A stretch of 64,000 bases of DNA from assembly GCA_910588625.1 (NCBI GenBank), contig CAJUQN010000002.1, forward strand, positions 62,001 through 126,000. Reading direction: 5' to 3'. The position numbers and the translations under genes were made by a program. The notes under the pieces are model-generated. The model ran no database searches and had not been told where the DNA came from. It was given only the letters and a program-made list of their open reading frames with translations. Positions 1-8,161 of this stretch are shown here, piece by piece (position 1 is the stretch's first letter; every line of letters starts with the position of its first letter). This DNA comes from an uncultured Oscillospiraceae bacterium. Lineage in GTDB: Bacteria; Bacillota; Clostridia; Oscillospirales; Oscillospiraceae.

Positions 1-694
1 CCCCCCAGCCCATCCGACGGACGCACACCTCGGACAGTTTATCCCAGTCCATGGCTGCCTCCAGCGTTTGAGCCGCACGGTCGATGCGGGCGGCGATGTC
101 TTTGATCTCCCCAGCGGTCTGTAGGCCTAGGTGGCGGCTTTCCAAGACTGCCTCCTTTATGTGGGGGAGGCAGCCCAGCACGGGAAGCCCGGTTTCCCGC
201 TCCAGCATGGGCTTCAGGCTTTTGAACAGCATGGGGGAGCAGTCGTTGAGGAAGACACCCGCGATGTGGCTGGGGGCCCGAAAGGCCCTCAGACCGTTGA
301 TTTGTGCCGCCAGGGTCAGGCTGGCCCCGCGGGGCCGCACCGTCAGCAGGACGGGCAGGCCCAGCGCGTCTGCCGCGTGCCAGGCGCTGGCCCGGTCGGT
401 GGAGCCCCCCAGGCCGTCGTAAAAGCCCATAGCGCCCTCCACCACCACGGAGCTGTGGGAGGCGCCGTAATGATGGTACAAGCTCCGCGCCGTGTCCTCA
501 CTGGAGAGGAACAAGTCCAAATTGTGGCTGTCCACCCCCAGCACGGAGCGGTGGAACATGGGGTCGATGTAGTCCGGACCGCATTTGAAGGCGCAGGGGT
601 CCAGCCCCCGCTTTTTCAGCGCCGCCAGCAGGGCGCAGGTCAGCACCGTCTTTCCACTGCCCGAGGCAGGGGCGGTGATCATCAGCTCAAGCAT
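1..694 (-). CDS. cbiA: Cobyrinate a,c-diamide synthase, N-terminal part (cut by window edge)
   Basis: CbiA amidates the a and c side chains of cobyrinate using ATP and glutamine, in the cytoplasm, late in corrin ring synthesis. Only about 231 N-terminal residues are inside the window; the C-terminal glutaminase domain lies beyond position 1. The visible part starts MLELMITAPASGSGKT, a P-loop of the dethiobiotin-synthetase-like fold, followed by the family segment FKCGPDYIDPMFH. The start at 694 overlaps the end of the upstream cbiET gene by 8 bases and has GGGGGAG just before it. It is the last visible gene of the leftward cbi operon, so it should share the cobalamin riboswitch control seen upstream of cbiD. 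Confidence 0.9.
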   Translation of the reverse strand, partial: MLELMITAPASGSGKTVLTCALLAALKKRGLDPCAFKCGPDYIDPMFHRSVLGVDSHNLDLFLSSEDTARSLYHHYGASHSSVVVEGAMGFYDGLGGSTDRASAWHAADALGLPVLLTVRPRGASLTLAAQINGLRAFRAPSHIAGVFLNDCSPMLFKSLKPMLERETGLPVLGCLPHIKEAVLESRHLGLQTAGEIKDIAARIDRAAQTLEAAMDWDKLSEVCVRRMGWG

Positions 695-1886
695 GGCGCT
701 CCCCCGTAATCAGGAAGGTAGGGTTGTTGGCCATCAGCAGGTGGAGCTTGCCCGCCGGTTTTGCCCGGCTGACGGCAATCTGGGTGACGCCGGCCTCCAG
801 GCCGTGCTTGGTGAGCGCGGCGATGGCGGAGGACAGGGTCTCCAGCGCGATGGCGGAGATGCAGATACGGGCGTTTTCGTTTTTGGACAGCGCCAGGTCT
901 ACGATCTGCTCCATGCCGCCTTTGGTGCCGCCGATGAAAACCGCGTCCGGAGCGGGGAGGTCCGCCAGTACCTCCGGGGCGCGGCCCTCTACCAAATGTA
1001 GATTCCAGGCGGAAAATTTCTGCTTGTTGTCGCGAATGAGGGCGCAGGCCTCCGGTTCGCATTCCACGGCGAACACCTGCCCTTCCAGCGCGGCAAGGGC
1101 CAGCTCTACGCTGACGCTTCCGGTGCCCGCGCCCACGTCCCAAAGGATGTCGGTGGGGCGCACCGCCAGCTTGGCCAGCGCGGCGGCGCGGACCTCCTGC
1201 TTGGTCATGGGTACCTGTCCTCGCAAAAATGCCTCGTCCGGGAGGCCGGGAGAGCGGCGTTCAAACCGCGGCGCGGCCTCCGCCAGCAGGACGGACAGGG
1301 CGGGGAACGTCTGTCCCGCCAATTCCTCCGCCGTGCCAGACGTGACCTTTTCCTCCGGGTTGGACAGGTTTTCCCCCACGGTGACAGGCAGAGAGCCCAG
1401 ACCGGCATTGGTCAGCCGCTGGCAAATCTCAGTGGGGCCCAGCGCCCCGCCGGTGAGGAAAAACACAGGCTTTCCCCGGCTGACCGCGCCGATAATATTG
1501 CAGTCCACCCCATGGGCGGACACCAGCTCCCAATCCTGCCAGGGCCGCGCCAGACGGGCGGACAGCAATTGAACGCTGGAGATGCCGGGCAGGACCTGAG
1601 CGGGGATATTTTTGCCTTTTAGTAAGGGGAGCAGTCCACGGGCTCCGGAGTAAAACCCCGCGTCTCCGCTGTACAGCACGACGCAGTTCCCCTGCTGGCG
1701 GGAGATGGCGTCCAGCAGGTCCTGGGGCTTGATGGCAGCCACCCGGTTTTCGGTGCACCCCTGAGGCAGGCTTTCCAGCAGGCGCTTTGCGCCCAGGATG
1801 CAGTCAGCCTGCTGTAAAGCGCCGGCACACTCCGCCGTCATAGTTTCTGGACGGCCCCCGCCCAGAGAGGCTAAGATCACCTGCAT
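687..1886 (-). CDS. cbiET: Bifunctional cobalt-precorrin-7 C5-methyltransferase / cobalt-precorrin-6B C15-methyltransferase (CbiE-CbiT fusion)
   Basis: This 399-residue protein joins CbiE (residues about 1-205, a tetrapyrrole methylase beginning MQVILASLGGG) to CbiT (about 215-395), whose SAM-binding motif WDVGAGTGSVS lies near residue 250. Together they add methyl groups at C5 and C15 and decarboxylate the C12 acetate side chain. An upstream ATG at 1904 is in frame, but the ATG at 1886 has AGGGAG nine bases upstream and matches the family N-terminus, so it is preferred. The gene overlaps cbiJ upstream by 10 bases and cbiA downstream by 8, indicating translational coupling. Such fusions resemble CobL of the aerobic pathway, but the surrounding cbi genes point to the anaerobic route. 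Confidence 0.92.
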   Translation of the reverse strand: MQVILASLGGGRPETMTAECAGALQQADCILGAKRLLESLPQGCTENRVAAIKPQDLLDAISRQQGNCVVLYSGDAGFYSGARGLLPLLKGKNIPAQVLPGISSVQLLSARLARPWQDWELVSAHGVDCNIIGAVSRGKPVFFLTGGALGPTEICQRLTNAGLGSLPVTVGENLSNPEEKVTSGTAEELAGQTFPALSVLLAEAAPRFERRSPGLPDEAFLRGQVPMTKQEVRAAALAKLAVRPTDILWDVGAGTGSVSVELALAALEGQVFAVECEPEACALIRDNKQKFSAWNLHLVEGRAPEVLADLPAPDAVFIGGTKGGMEQIVDLALSKNENARICISAIALETLSSAIAALTKHGLEAGVTQIAVSRAKPAGKLHLLMANNPTFLITGERHA

Positions 1887-2620
1887 CCCATCATCTCCCT
1901 GCATTTGTTGAATACGGATTCATAGTCCAACCCGTCATCCTGTGGGCGGCGGATAAGGACCAGTGTAATCCCCGTGGCGTGAGCTGCCGCGGCCTTTTCC
2001 TCAAAACCGCCGGTGCGGCCTCCGTCCTTAGTGACCAGATACCGAATATGATACTGACGGATCAGCGCCTCGTTCAGCTCCTGGGAAAAGGGACCCTGGA
2101 GGGCCAGAATGTTTCGTCCGGGCACCCCCGCCGCCTCGCAGGCGGCAAGGCTGGCGGCCAGCGGGAGCACGCGGGGATAGAGCCGTTCTCCGCCCAAAGG
2201 GGCGAATACGCCCAGCTCCTTGGCCCCGGTGGTAAGGAGGACATTTTCCTGTGTCGTTTTCAGCCATTCCGCCGCCTCAGAGGCAGAGGCGAAGAGCTTC
2301 GCGCCCTCTGGAACAGCGCTTTCCTCCCGAAGGAGCCGTAAAAGGGGCGTCCCAGCCTCCCCGCAGGCCGCGCGGATGTTTTGGCTGGCCTGGATGGCGT
2401 AGGGGTGGGTGGCGTCCACGCACAGGTCAGCGCCCGACGCCGCTTGAGCCATCTCGGGCGGCTCCATCCGTCCGGACAGGACGGTCATCCCCGGCGCGCT
2501 CCCCTGTTCCGCCCGGCCGTATTCGGTGGCCACGCAGACCGTGACCGACCCTCCCAGCTGGACCAGCGCATGGGACAGGCGCCGCCCCTCGGTGGTGCCG
2601 CTGAATATCACGAACTTCAT
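1877..2620 (-). CDS. cbiJ: Precorrin-6A / cobalt-precorrin-6A reductase
   Basis: A 247-residue protein of the CbiJ/CobK family, which reduces the macrocycle of (cobalt-)precorrin-6A with a nicotinamide cofactor. The N-terminus MKFVIFSGTTEGRRLS has the family Gly-Thr-Thr-Glu-Gly nucleotide-binding loop. The segment VDATHPYA near residue 70 and the C-terminal VTKDGGRTGGFEEK segment are also characteristic of the family. Length is normal. It overlaps cbiH by 4 bases (ATGA type) and cbiET by 10 bases, in the middle of the leftward operon. Confidence 0.92.
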   Translation of the reverse strand: MKFVIFSGTTEGRRLSHALVQLGGSVTVCVATEYGRAEQGSAPGMTVLSGRMEPPEMAQAASGADLCVDATHPYAIQASQNIRAACGEAGTPLLRLLREESAVPEGAKLFASASEAAEWLKTTQENVLLTTGAKELGVFAPLGGERLYPRVLPLAASLAACEAAGVPGRNILALQGPFSQELNEALIRQYHIRYLVTKDGGRTGGFEEKAAAAHATGITLVLIRRPQDDGLDYESVFNKCREMMGCR

Positions 2621-3363
2621 AGGTTTTGCTTCTTCTCATAGCCCCGGGGGGTTATCATCCGCCCGTGGTCCGCCTGGGTGGTGGAGGAGCCGATGAACAC
2701 CGTGGAGAACATATCCAGCTGGGTGTCCCGCAGCTCGGCCAGTGTCAAAATCCTGGACTCCTCCCCCGCCCTGCCGGTGTTGCGCACGTAGCCGCACACG
2801 GTGTTCGGACTGACGCCCGCGTCCAGCAGGATATCGCACGCCTTTTGCAGATAGTCCGCCCGCTTGTGGGAGGCGGGGTTGTAGAGGACGATGGAAAAAT
2901 CACCCCGAGCCCCGCAGCGCAAGCGGTTTTCAATGACCTCCCAGGGGGTGAGCAGGTCGGACAGGGAGATAACGCAGAAATCGTGCCCGATGGGCGCGCC
3001 CAGCAGGGCCCCGCCGGACAGAGCCGATGTTACGCCGGGGATTACTTCCACATCTACCTCCGGGAACTGAGGGGCCAGCTGGAGCAGGGGGCCGGCCATG
3101 CCGTAAACCCCCGCGTCCCCGCTGCACACCAGGGCCACGGTCCTGCCGCCGTCCGCCGTCTCCAGGGCCCAGCGGCACCGGTCGATCTCCCGCCGCATGG
3201 GAGTTGTGTAGGTCTCCTTATCTGGGAACAGGCTGGATACCAGGTCCACATACACCGTATAGCCGCACAACACCTGAGCGTCCTCCAAAGCGGCCTTTGC
3301 CTGGGCGGTGAAATACTTCTGATCTCCGGGGCCAAGGCCCACCACGTATACTCGCTTTGCCAT
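2617..3363 (-). CDS. cbiH: Cobalt-precorrin-3B C17-methyltransferase
   Basis: A 248-residue SAM-dependent tetrapyrrole methylase that adds the C17 methyl group and drives ring contraction. The N-terminus MAKRVYVVGLGPGD is the standard family opening. The internal segments CSGDAGVYGMAG and the VEVIPGVTSA motif (the conserved Pro-Gly-x-Thr/Ser) also fit. The reading frame stays open upstream to 3429, but the ATG at 3363 follows GGAGG at a good distance and the extra residues are not family-like. It lies 4 bases after cbiF and overlaps cbiJ. Confidence 0.92.
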   Translation of the reverse strand: MAKRVYVVGLGPGDQKYFTAQAKAALEDAQVLCGYTVYVDLVSSLFPDKETYTTPMRREIDRCRWALETADGGRTVALVCSGDAGVYGMAGPLLQLAPQFPEVDVEVIPGVTSALSGGALLGAPIGHDFCVISLSDLLTPWEVIENRLRCGARGDFSIVLYNPASHKRADYLQKACDILLDAGVSPNTVCGYVRNTGRAGEESRILTLAELRDTQLDMFSTVFIGSSTTQADHGRMITPRGYEKKQNL

Positions 3364-3367
3364 GGTC

Positions 3368-4144
3368 TCAACCTCCGCCGGCGGGAGAACCGGTTCCCTG
3401 CCGGTATTCCGTGGTGAATGCCGGGTCATAGAGCTTGCTGCGTTCGTAGCCCTGCCCCAAAAAGCCGCCCACCAGGATAATGGCGGTTTTCCAGATGCCC
3501 GCCGCGTCCCCGGCTGCGGCCAGATTGCCCACGGTGCAGTGGACGATCTTTTCCTCCGGCCAGGTGGCCTTATAGACGATGGCGGCGGGGGTGTCTTCGG
3601 TGTACGCGCCGCCCTTCAGCAACGCCGCCTGGACCTGCTTCTGCATCCCCGCGGACAGAAAGATGGCCATGGACGCGCCGTGGGAGGCCAATTGCTCCAG
3701 GCTTTCCCCCTCCGGCACCGGAGTCCGCCCGGCCATGCGTGTGATGACGACGGTCTGGCTGACGCCGGGCAGGGTGTACTCCGCCCCCAGCGCCGCCGCC
3801 GCGCCGCAGAAGCTGGATACGCCTGGCGTGTCGTCCCAGGGAATATCCAACGTGTCCAGCTGGTCCATCTGCTCCCGGATGGCCCCGTAGAGGCAGGGAT
3901 CGCCGGTGTGGAGGCGCACCAGGTCCAGACCCTTGGCCTGGGCGTCCTTCATCACATCCAGCACCTGCTCCAGGGTCATCTCCGCGCTGTTGTAAATGCA
4001 ACAGCCCTCTTTGGCCAGTCCCAGCAGGGCCGGGTTAACCAGGCTCCCGGCGTAGATGACCACATCAGTCCGCTTCATCAGCTCCGCACCCCGCAGAGTG
4101 ATGAGATCCGGGGCTCCGGGGCCCGCTCCCACGAAATGTACCAT
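3368..4144 (-). CDS. cbiF: Cobalt-precorrin-4 C11-methyltransferase
   Basis: A 258-residue tetrapyrrole methylase that transfers a methyl group from SAM to C11. The start MVHFVGAGPGAPDLITLRG, the segment RLHTGDPCLYGA and the PGVSSFCGAAAALG loop are typical of CbiF/CobM. The open frame extends to 4216, but the ATG at 4144 has AAAGGAG upstream and gives the normal family length. It begins two bases after cbiL and ends four bases before cbiH, inside the operon. Confidence 0.93.
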   Translation of the reverse strand: MVHFVGAGPGAPDLITLRGAELMKRTDVVIYAGSLVNPALLGLAKEGCCIYNSAEMTLEQVLDVMKDAQAKGLDLVRLHTGDPCLYGAIREQMDQLDTLDIPWDDTPGVSSFCGAAAALGAEYTLPGVSQTVVITRMAGRTPVPEGESLEQLASHGASMAIFLSAGMQKQVQAALLKGGAYTEDTPAAIVYKATWPEEKIVHCTVGNLAAAGDAAGIWKTAIILVGGFLGQGYERSKLYDPAFTTEYRQGTGSPAGGG

Positions 4145-4146
4145 GT

Positions 4147-4845
4147 TTATTTCTCCTTTACGATAACGGTGGCAAAATAGCCCACATTCTCCGGGCACTG
4201 GCTCAAGCCGGCGCATACCTGTTCATTGGGCAGTCCGCAATTTTCCACCAGGGCGGCGCGGTCCAGCTGGCCGGTCTTCCTCAATGCCGATACGATTTGC
4301 GGGAAGTTGTGCCCCGCTTTCATGAGCACCTTGCCGCCGGGCTGCTCCAGCTGGGGCTCCAGCGGTTCCCGGCCCACGGGGATGACGTGGAGGGGGGAGC
4401 CCCAGCTCACCAAGGTGGTCCCCAGCCGGGACGCCGCGGCGCAAAAGCTGGGGATACCGGGCGCCATGACCGCCTCATAGCCCCGCGCCCGGACGATATC
4501 CATGATATAGCCCCAGGTGGCGTAGATGGACACGTCCCCCAGGTTGAGCATGGCCACGTCCTGCCCTGCGTCCAGATGAACCTGGATGGCGTCCACAGCC
4601 TTCTCGTGGGCGGCGCGGGTCAGGGCCTTGTCCCGTGCCATGGAAAAATACAGGGGCAGGATGGTTTTGCCATCCAAAGACACGGCTTGACGCACGATGT
4701 CCAGGGCCAGGGTCTCGCCGCTTTTCGTCTGGGGCGCGGCGATGACGGGACAGCTTTGGAGCAGGCGGACCGCCTTCAGGGTCAGCAGCTCGGGATCGCC
4801 CGGGCCCACGCCCACGCCGTAGAGGATGCCTTTTTTCATGTCCAT
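4147..4845 (-). CDS. cbiL: Cobalt-factor II / precorrin-2 C20-methyltransferase
   Basis: A 232-residue tetrapyrrole methylase that adds the C20 methyl group, the entry step of the corrin branch. Visible family marks are GVGVGPGDPELLTLKA at the N-terminus, LNLGDVSIYATW in the middle, and the APGIPSFCAAASRLG loop. The ATG at 4845 has AAAGGAG eleven bases upstream; a second ATG two codons in (4839) is possible. It overlaps the end of cbiD by 10 bases and almost abuts cbiF. Confidence 0.93.
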   Translation of the reverse strand: MDMKKGILYGVGVGPGDPELLTLKAVRLLQSCPVIAAPQTKSGETLALDIVRQAVSLDGKTILPLYFSMARDKALTRAAHEKAVDAIQVHLDAGQDVAMLNLGDVSIYATWGYIMDIVRARGYEAVMAPGIPSFCAAASRLGTTLVSWGSPLHVIPVGREPLEPQLEQPGGKVLMKAGHNFPQIVSALRKTGQLDRAALVENCGLPNEQVCAGLSQCPENVGYFATVIVKEK

Positions 4846-5984
4846 TGCGCTAAAATCTCCTTTGCTCTCTCGGTCTGGCCCAGCAGGCCGTATACGTTGG
4901 AAAATATCACCGCGCCGATGTCATAGGCCCCCGCCGCCCGCCGCTCCAGGTGGAGCTGGACGGCGTCCAGCAGACTTTTCATCACAGATTCCCACAGGCC
5001 CGCGCTGTCCAGCAGCTCAATGCAGGCGTCGGTGGTGGCGGAGTCCATCAGCTTTTGACACAGTTCCCGGTCCGCGCCCCGCAGGGCCGCGTGGGTACAG
5101 AACAGCTCCGCCCGGCAGTCGGCATAGCGTGAATGGGTATTCATAATCCCTCCCGCCACCTTGACCAGCTTGCCGATGTGGCCCGCCAGAAGGACCCGCT
5201 CAAAGTGCTGGGTGGCGGCGATGTCCAGCGCCTCCCCCAGAAAGTTGGAGCACTTCACCACCGGTATGCCTAATTCGGCCAGGCCGGTGTCTTTCAAGAA
5301 GTCCACGCCATAGTTGCCGGGGGTCAGGATGAGGTTGACCGCCCCCGCCGCCGCGGCCTGCCGCTGCTGGACCGCGATGGTATCTACAATGGCCTGCTCG
5401 CTCATGGGTTCCACGATGCCGGAGGTGCCTAGGACGGACAGCCCGCCCTTGACCCCCATCACAGGGTTGAAGGTCCGGGCGGCGGCCTCCTCCCCGCCGG
5501 GTATGGAGACGATTACCTCCATACCGCCGTCGTAGCCCAGCTCGTCGCAGACCTCCAGTACCTGCGCCTCGATCATCCGCCGGGGAACCCGGTTGATGGC
5601 GGCGGCCCCCACAGGCTGGTCAAGACCGGGCTTGGTTACCCGGCCCACCCCCTCGCCGCCGTCAATATGGATGCCGGGGACGACGCTTTTTTTCACCGCT
5701 GCCCGCACCAGCATCCCGTTTGTAATGTCGTAGTCGTCTCCGGCGTCCTTCTGGACGGCACAGCGGACCCAGGCCCCGCGCTCCAAAAGCTCCGCCTCCG
5801 CCAGGGGAACCGACACCTCAATTCCCTTGGGGGTGGTCAGTGAGACGGCTTCCGGCGCGCTCCCGGTGAGCAGCAGCCGCGCCGCCCCTGCCGCCGCCAG
5901 CGCGGCACAGGTGCCGGTGGTATATCCGCAGCGCAGCATGGACTGTCCGCTGCGCATATAGTGGGGGAATTGCTCCGAGCCCAT
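4836..5984 (-). CDS. cbiD: Cobalt-precorrin-5B C1-methyltransferase
   Basis: A 382-residue CbiD protein, the C1-methyltransferase unique to the anaerobic (early cobalt insertion) pathway. The signature LRCGYTTGTCAA at residues 18-27 and the later stretch LAGHIGKLVKVAGGIMNTHS are diagnostic. It is the first gene of the leftward operon and has GGAG just before its start. The 250-base leader contains a cobalamin-riboswitch-like element and a hairpin. Its presence, with CbiG across the gap, shows the organism uses the oxygen-independent route. Confidence 0.95.
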   Translation of the reverse strand: MGSEQFPHYMRSGQSMLRCGYTTGTCAALAAAGAARLLLTGSAPEAVSLTTPKGIEVSVPLAEAELLERGAWVRCAVQKDAGDDYDITNGMLVRAAVKKSVVPGIHIDGGEGVGRVTKPGLDQPVGAAAINRVPRRMIEAQVLEVCDELGYDGGMEVIVSIPGGEEAAARTFNPVMGVKGGLSVLGTSGIVEPMSEQAIVDTIAVQQRQAAAAGAVNLILTPGNYGVDFLKDTGLAELGIPVVKCSNFLGEALDIAATQHFERVLLAGHIGKLVKVAGGIMNTHSRYADCRAELFCTHAALRGADRELCQKLMDSATTDACIELLDSAGLWESVMKSLLDAVQLHLERRAAGAYDIGAVIFSNVYGLLGQTERAKEILAQWT

Positions 5985-6033
5985 CCACTCAGCTCCTTTT
6001 TCGTGAAATCAGCGCCAAAACAGGCACGACAAA

Positions 6034-6056
6034 GGCCCCGTCAAGGAGACGAGGCC
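6034..6056 (-). terminator. Candidate riboswitch-controlled hairpin before cbiD
   Basis: A 9-bp stem (GGCCTCGTC pairing with GACGGGGCC, one G-T wobble, 5-base loop) lies between the cobalamin-riboswitch-like aptamer and cbiD. On the minus strand it is followed only by a broken T-rich stretch (TTTGTCGTGCCTGTTTT). It may be an intrinsic terminator or another expression platform. Confidence 0.5.
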
Positions 6057-6092
6057 GAACGGGACATATGATTCCGGTTTCGGCAGAAAAAC

Positions 6093-6200
6093 GCCAACTG
6101 CCATGTATCTGACTTATCCTCTCTTAGGAGGCATCACAGTGACCGACTCGCAGGGCGTCTCACCCTATTCCATGCGCCGCCGAGGCGGCTGCAGCAGACA
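6093..6200 (-). promoter_or_regulatory. Cobalamin riboswitch (shorter variant type) of the cbiD operon
   Basis: Read on the minus strand, this leader contains AATAGGGTGAGAC, then GTCGGTCACTGTGATGCCTCC, then AAGTCAGATACATGG. These match the order and core letters of cobalamin riboswitch aptamers, especially the shorter variant lacking the long peripheral arm. It sits between a good promoter and cbiD, so vitamin B12 sufficiency would be expected to switch the operon off. The closing P1 helix could not be drawn with confidence. Confidence 0.8.
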
Positions 6201-6237
6201 CGATATGCAATTTTACCAAGTTTGGCGATGATTAAAA

Positions 6238-6266
6238 ATTATATCATGGGTGTTTATTCCTGTAAA
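6238..6266 (-). promoter_or_regulatory. Promoter of the cbiD-cbiA operon
   Basis: On the minus strand TTTACA and TATAAT are separated by exactly 17 bases. Transcription would begin near 6230, just upstream of the riboswitch-like aptamer. Confidence 0.75.
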
Positions 6267-6360
6267 GAGTGAATCCTAGGGCGACCTTTGGCAGAGCGCA
6301 AAAATAAGAGGGGGGATATGGTGATATTTTGCCTTTTGGAAGTAAAATTTTGAGGTGCTA

Positions 6361-6388
6361 TTGACATATGCAGCACATAGAGTAAAAT
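6361..6388 (+). promoter_or_regulatory. Promoter of the rightward cobalamin leader
   Basis: TTGACA is followed after 16 bases by TAAAAT. Transcription would start near 6395, about 35 bases before the cobalamin aptamer on the plus strand. Confidence 0.7.
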
Positions 6389-6429
6389 CAAAATAACAAA
6401 ACAAGTTGAACAGCGCACAATTTCATATG

Positions 6430-6635
6430 GTAAAGTAGCCGCATTCCGCGCTCCGTCCAGGGGCGCGGAGAGGAAACCGGTCAGAATCCGGTACAGCTCC
6501 CGCTGCTGTGATTGCAGGAGCTTGTCGTCGAAGCATAGAGGCAGCCATTCGGGGTTCCCCGGAGAAGGCAGGACGGCAGGCGCAGGCGTTTGATCGCGCC
6601 CCAATGCATAAGTCAGAAGACATACGGCTATGGGT
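6430..6635 (+). promoter_or_regulatory. Cobalamin riboswitch upstream of cbiG
   Basis: The sequence contains GAGGAAACCGGTCAGAATCC, GCTCCCGCTGCTGTGATTG, a GGCAGCC/CCCCGGAGAAGG section and AAGTCAGAAGACATACGG. These are the ordered core elements of the adenosylcobalamin-type riboswitch. TAGCCG near 6433 can pair with CGGCTA near 6625 to close P1. A clean intrinsic terminator follows at 6691-6720, so the expected logic is transcription termination when cobalamin is bound. Confidence 0.85.
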
Positions 6636-6690
6636 GCGTCTCAGGCCGGGCGGGCCTTGAGGCGGGGTTTGATTGCACGTAAAAAACGGG

Positions 6691-6720
6691 GCGTGGCAGA
6701 GTTTTCTGCCGCGCTTTTTT
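6691..6720 (+). terminator. Intrinsic terminator of the cobalamin riboswitch
   Basis: GCGTGGCAG pairs with CTGCCGCGC (one T-G wobble) and is followed by six T residues. It lies 55 bases after the aptamer and is the probable expression platform. Confidence 0.85.
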
Positions 6721-6744
6721 GTTTCGGGACAGCCGGAATGGATA

Positions 6745-6895
6745 CCGCTTCAAAACGCTGCTTTCGGCGCCGGGGCCGTGCCAGCGGTCCTGGCCTTCTT
6801 CCCCGAAAGCGTTGAAGACCTCCTTCCCTTCAGGGGGAAAGCGGCCCGGCGGGGCAGTAGGGACTCCGCCGGGCGCGCGCCTGCGCAGAGGAGGG
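6745..6895 (+). other. Structured non-coding stretch between two terminators
   Basis: No convincing gene is seen here. AACGCTGCTTTCGG (from 6753) can pair with CCGAAAGCGTT (to 6815) with a two-base bulge, enclosing a GCCAG/CTGGC hairpin. A second hairpin pairs GCCCGGCGG with CCGCCGGGC around 6843-6873. A good SD and ATG at 6899 open only a 30-codon Arg-rich frame that runs through the next terminator. The function is unknown; it may be part of the cobalamin-controlled leader. Confidence 0.4.
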
Positions 6896-6918
6896 AGAAT
6901 GCAGGATATACTTTTTAG

Positions 6919-6948
6919 GCGCCGCCCCACGCCGGGGCGGCGCTTTTT
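6919..6948 (+). terminator. Second intrinsic terminator before cbiG
   Basis: GCGCCGCCCC pairs perfectly with GGGGCGGCGC around a 5-base loop and is followed by TTTTT. It would end any transcript that escapes the first terminator at 6691-6720. Confidence 0.85.
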
Positions 6949-6960
6949 ACGTGGCCGGCC

Positions 6961-6989
6961 TTTACTTTTGACAGGGAAGCCGGTATTAT
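6961..6989 (+). promoter_or_regulatory. Candidate promoter for cbiG
   Basis: TTTACT and TATTAT are 17 bases apart. An alternative TTGACA at 6968-6973 overlaps them but has a poor -10 partner (ATTAAA at 17 bases). The leader that follows contains a CCCGTGA/TCACGGG helix at about 7009-7053 ahead of the cbiG SD. Confidence 0.45.
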
Positions 6990-7075
6990 GATTAAAAAGG
7001 GACGGGCCCGTGACCGGGCTCCGGCGCGTCACCCCGCGGTGGTGATTCACGGGAAAATTTGTAAGGAGGCTTTTT

Positions 7076-8104
7076 ATGAGGCTGGTCATTTTTGCGTACA
7101 GCCGCCAGGGGTGTGAGACGGCCCTTCGGGTAAAGGGGGCGCTGCGCGCCCCGGCGGACGAGTGCCGCTGTTACGCCTCAGAAAAGTACGCGGGCGGAGA
7201 ATTTGAGCCGATCCTTTCACCGTGCAGCCGGTTCACTGGTCCGCTGTTCGCCTGGGCGGACGCCCTGGTGTTCGTGGGAGCTGTGGGCATCGCGGTGCGG
7301 TCCATCGCGCCCTACGTGAGGGATAAGCGGACTGACCCGGCGGTGCTCGGCGTGGACGAGCTGGGGAAGTTTGTCATCCCATTGTTATCCGGCCACATCG
7401 GCGGAGCTAACGCCTTAGCGGAACAGCTGGCGGGAGCTTTGGGGGCCATTCCGGTGGTGACCACCGCCACGGACATCAACGGCAGATTTTCTGTGGACGC
7501 CTGGGCGGCCCGGCAGGGGCTGGCCATCACGAATATGCACGCGGCAAAAGAGGTGTCCGCTGCCATTCTGGAGCGGAACGTCCCCCTGTGCTGTGATTTT
7601 CCGATCGCGGGGGAGCTTCCCCCCGGCACGGAGCCGGGAGAGCTGGGGGATGTGGGCATCTGCATCTCCTGGCGGAAAAGGAAGCCCTTTGCCGAGACCC
7701 TTTTGCTGGTGCCCCCTGTGCTCCATCTGGGGCTGGGGTGCCGCCGGGGGGCGCCGGTGGAGCGCATCAGACAGGCGGTGGAGCAGGTGATGACCGGGCA
7801 CAAAATCCACCCCAAGGCCGTGAAATGCGCCGCCTCCATTGACCTGAAAAGGGACGAGGAGGGCTTGCTGGCGTACTGCGCCGAGCGAGGGTGGCCGGTC
7901 TCATTTTATAGCGCGGACCAGTTGGCGGCGCTGGAGGGGGATTTTACGCCCTCCGAGCGTGTCCTCCGGGTGACCGGGGTGGATAACGTGTGCGAACGGG
8001 CTGCCATGGTTGGTGCTGACCGCCTGGTTGTGCGCAAAACCGCCAACAATGGCGTCACCGTAGCCTTGGCCGAGGAGCGCTGGGAGGCGCGGTTCCCCGG
8101 CTAA
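7076..8104 (+). CDS. cbiG: Cobalt-precorrin-5A hydrolase
   Basis: A 342-residue CbiG protein, which opens the lactone ring of cobalt-precorrin-5A and releases acetaldehyde in the anaerobic cobalamin pathway. The central region carries the family stretch VFVGAVGIAVRSIAPYV and then PLLSGHIGGAN near residue 105. The C-terminal CbiG domain contains LGLGCRRGAP and ends with a NNGVTVALA motif. The ATG follows AAGGAGG. It is the only rightward gene of the locus and is preceded by its own cobalamin riboswitch and two terminators, so it is regulated in parallel with the divergent cbiD operon. Confidence 0.94.
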   Translation: MRLVIFAYSRQGCETALRVKGALRAPADECRCYASEKYAGGEFEPILSPCSRFTGPLFAWADALVFVGAVGIAVRSIAPYVRDKRTDPAVLGVDELGKFVIPLLSGHIGGANALAEQLAGALGAIPVVTTATDINGRFSVDAWAARQGLAITNMHAAKEVSAAILERNVPLCCDFPIAGELPPGTEPGELGDVGICISWRKRKPFAETLLLVPPVLHLGLGCRRGAPVERIRQAVEQVMTGHKIHPKAVKCAASIDLKRDEEGLLAYCAERGWPVSFYSADQLAALEGDFTPSERVLRVTGVDNVCERAAMVGADRLVVRKTANNGVTVALAEERWEARFPG

Positions 8105-8126
8105 GCATTTGAAGGAGGCCGGTCCC

Positions 8127-8155
8127 TTGACAAAGGGGCCGGTGTTCGGTATAAT
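8127..8155 (+). promoter_or_regulatory. Consensus promoter of the ECF transporter leader
   Basis: TTGACA and TATAAT, both perfect, are separated by 17 bases. Transcription should begin near 8162, giving a leader of about 160 bases before the S component. Confidence 0.9.
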
Positions 8156-8161
8156 GTTTTG

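Noticed and set aside
6899..6991. 30-codon frame with a good SD in the cbiG leader
   Set aside because: It is Arg-rich and runs straight through a perfect intrinsic terminator, so the frame is probably accidental.
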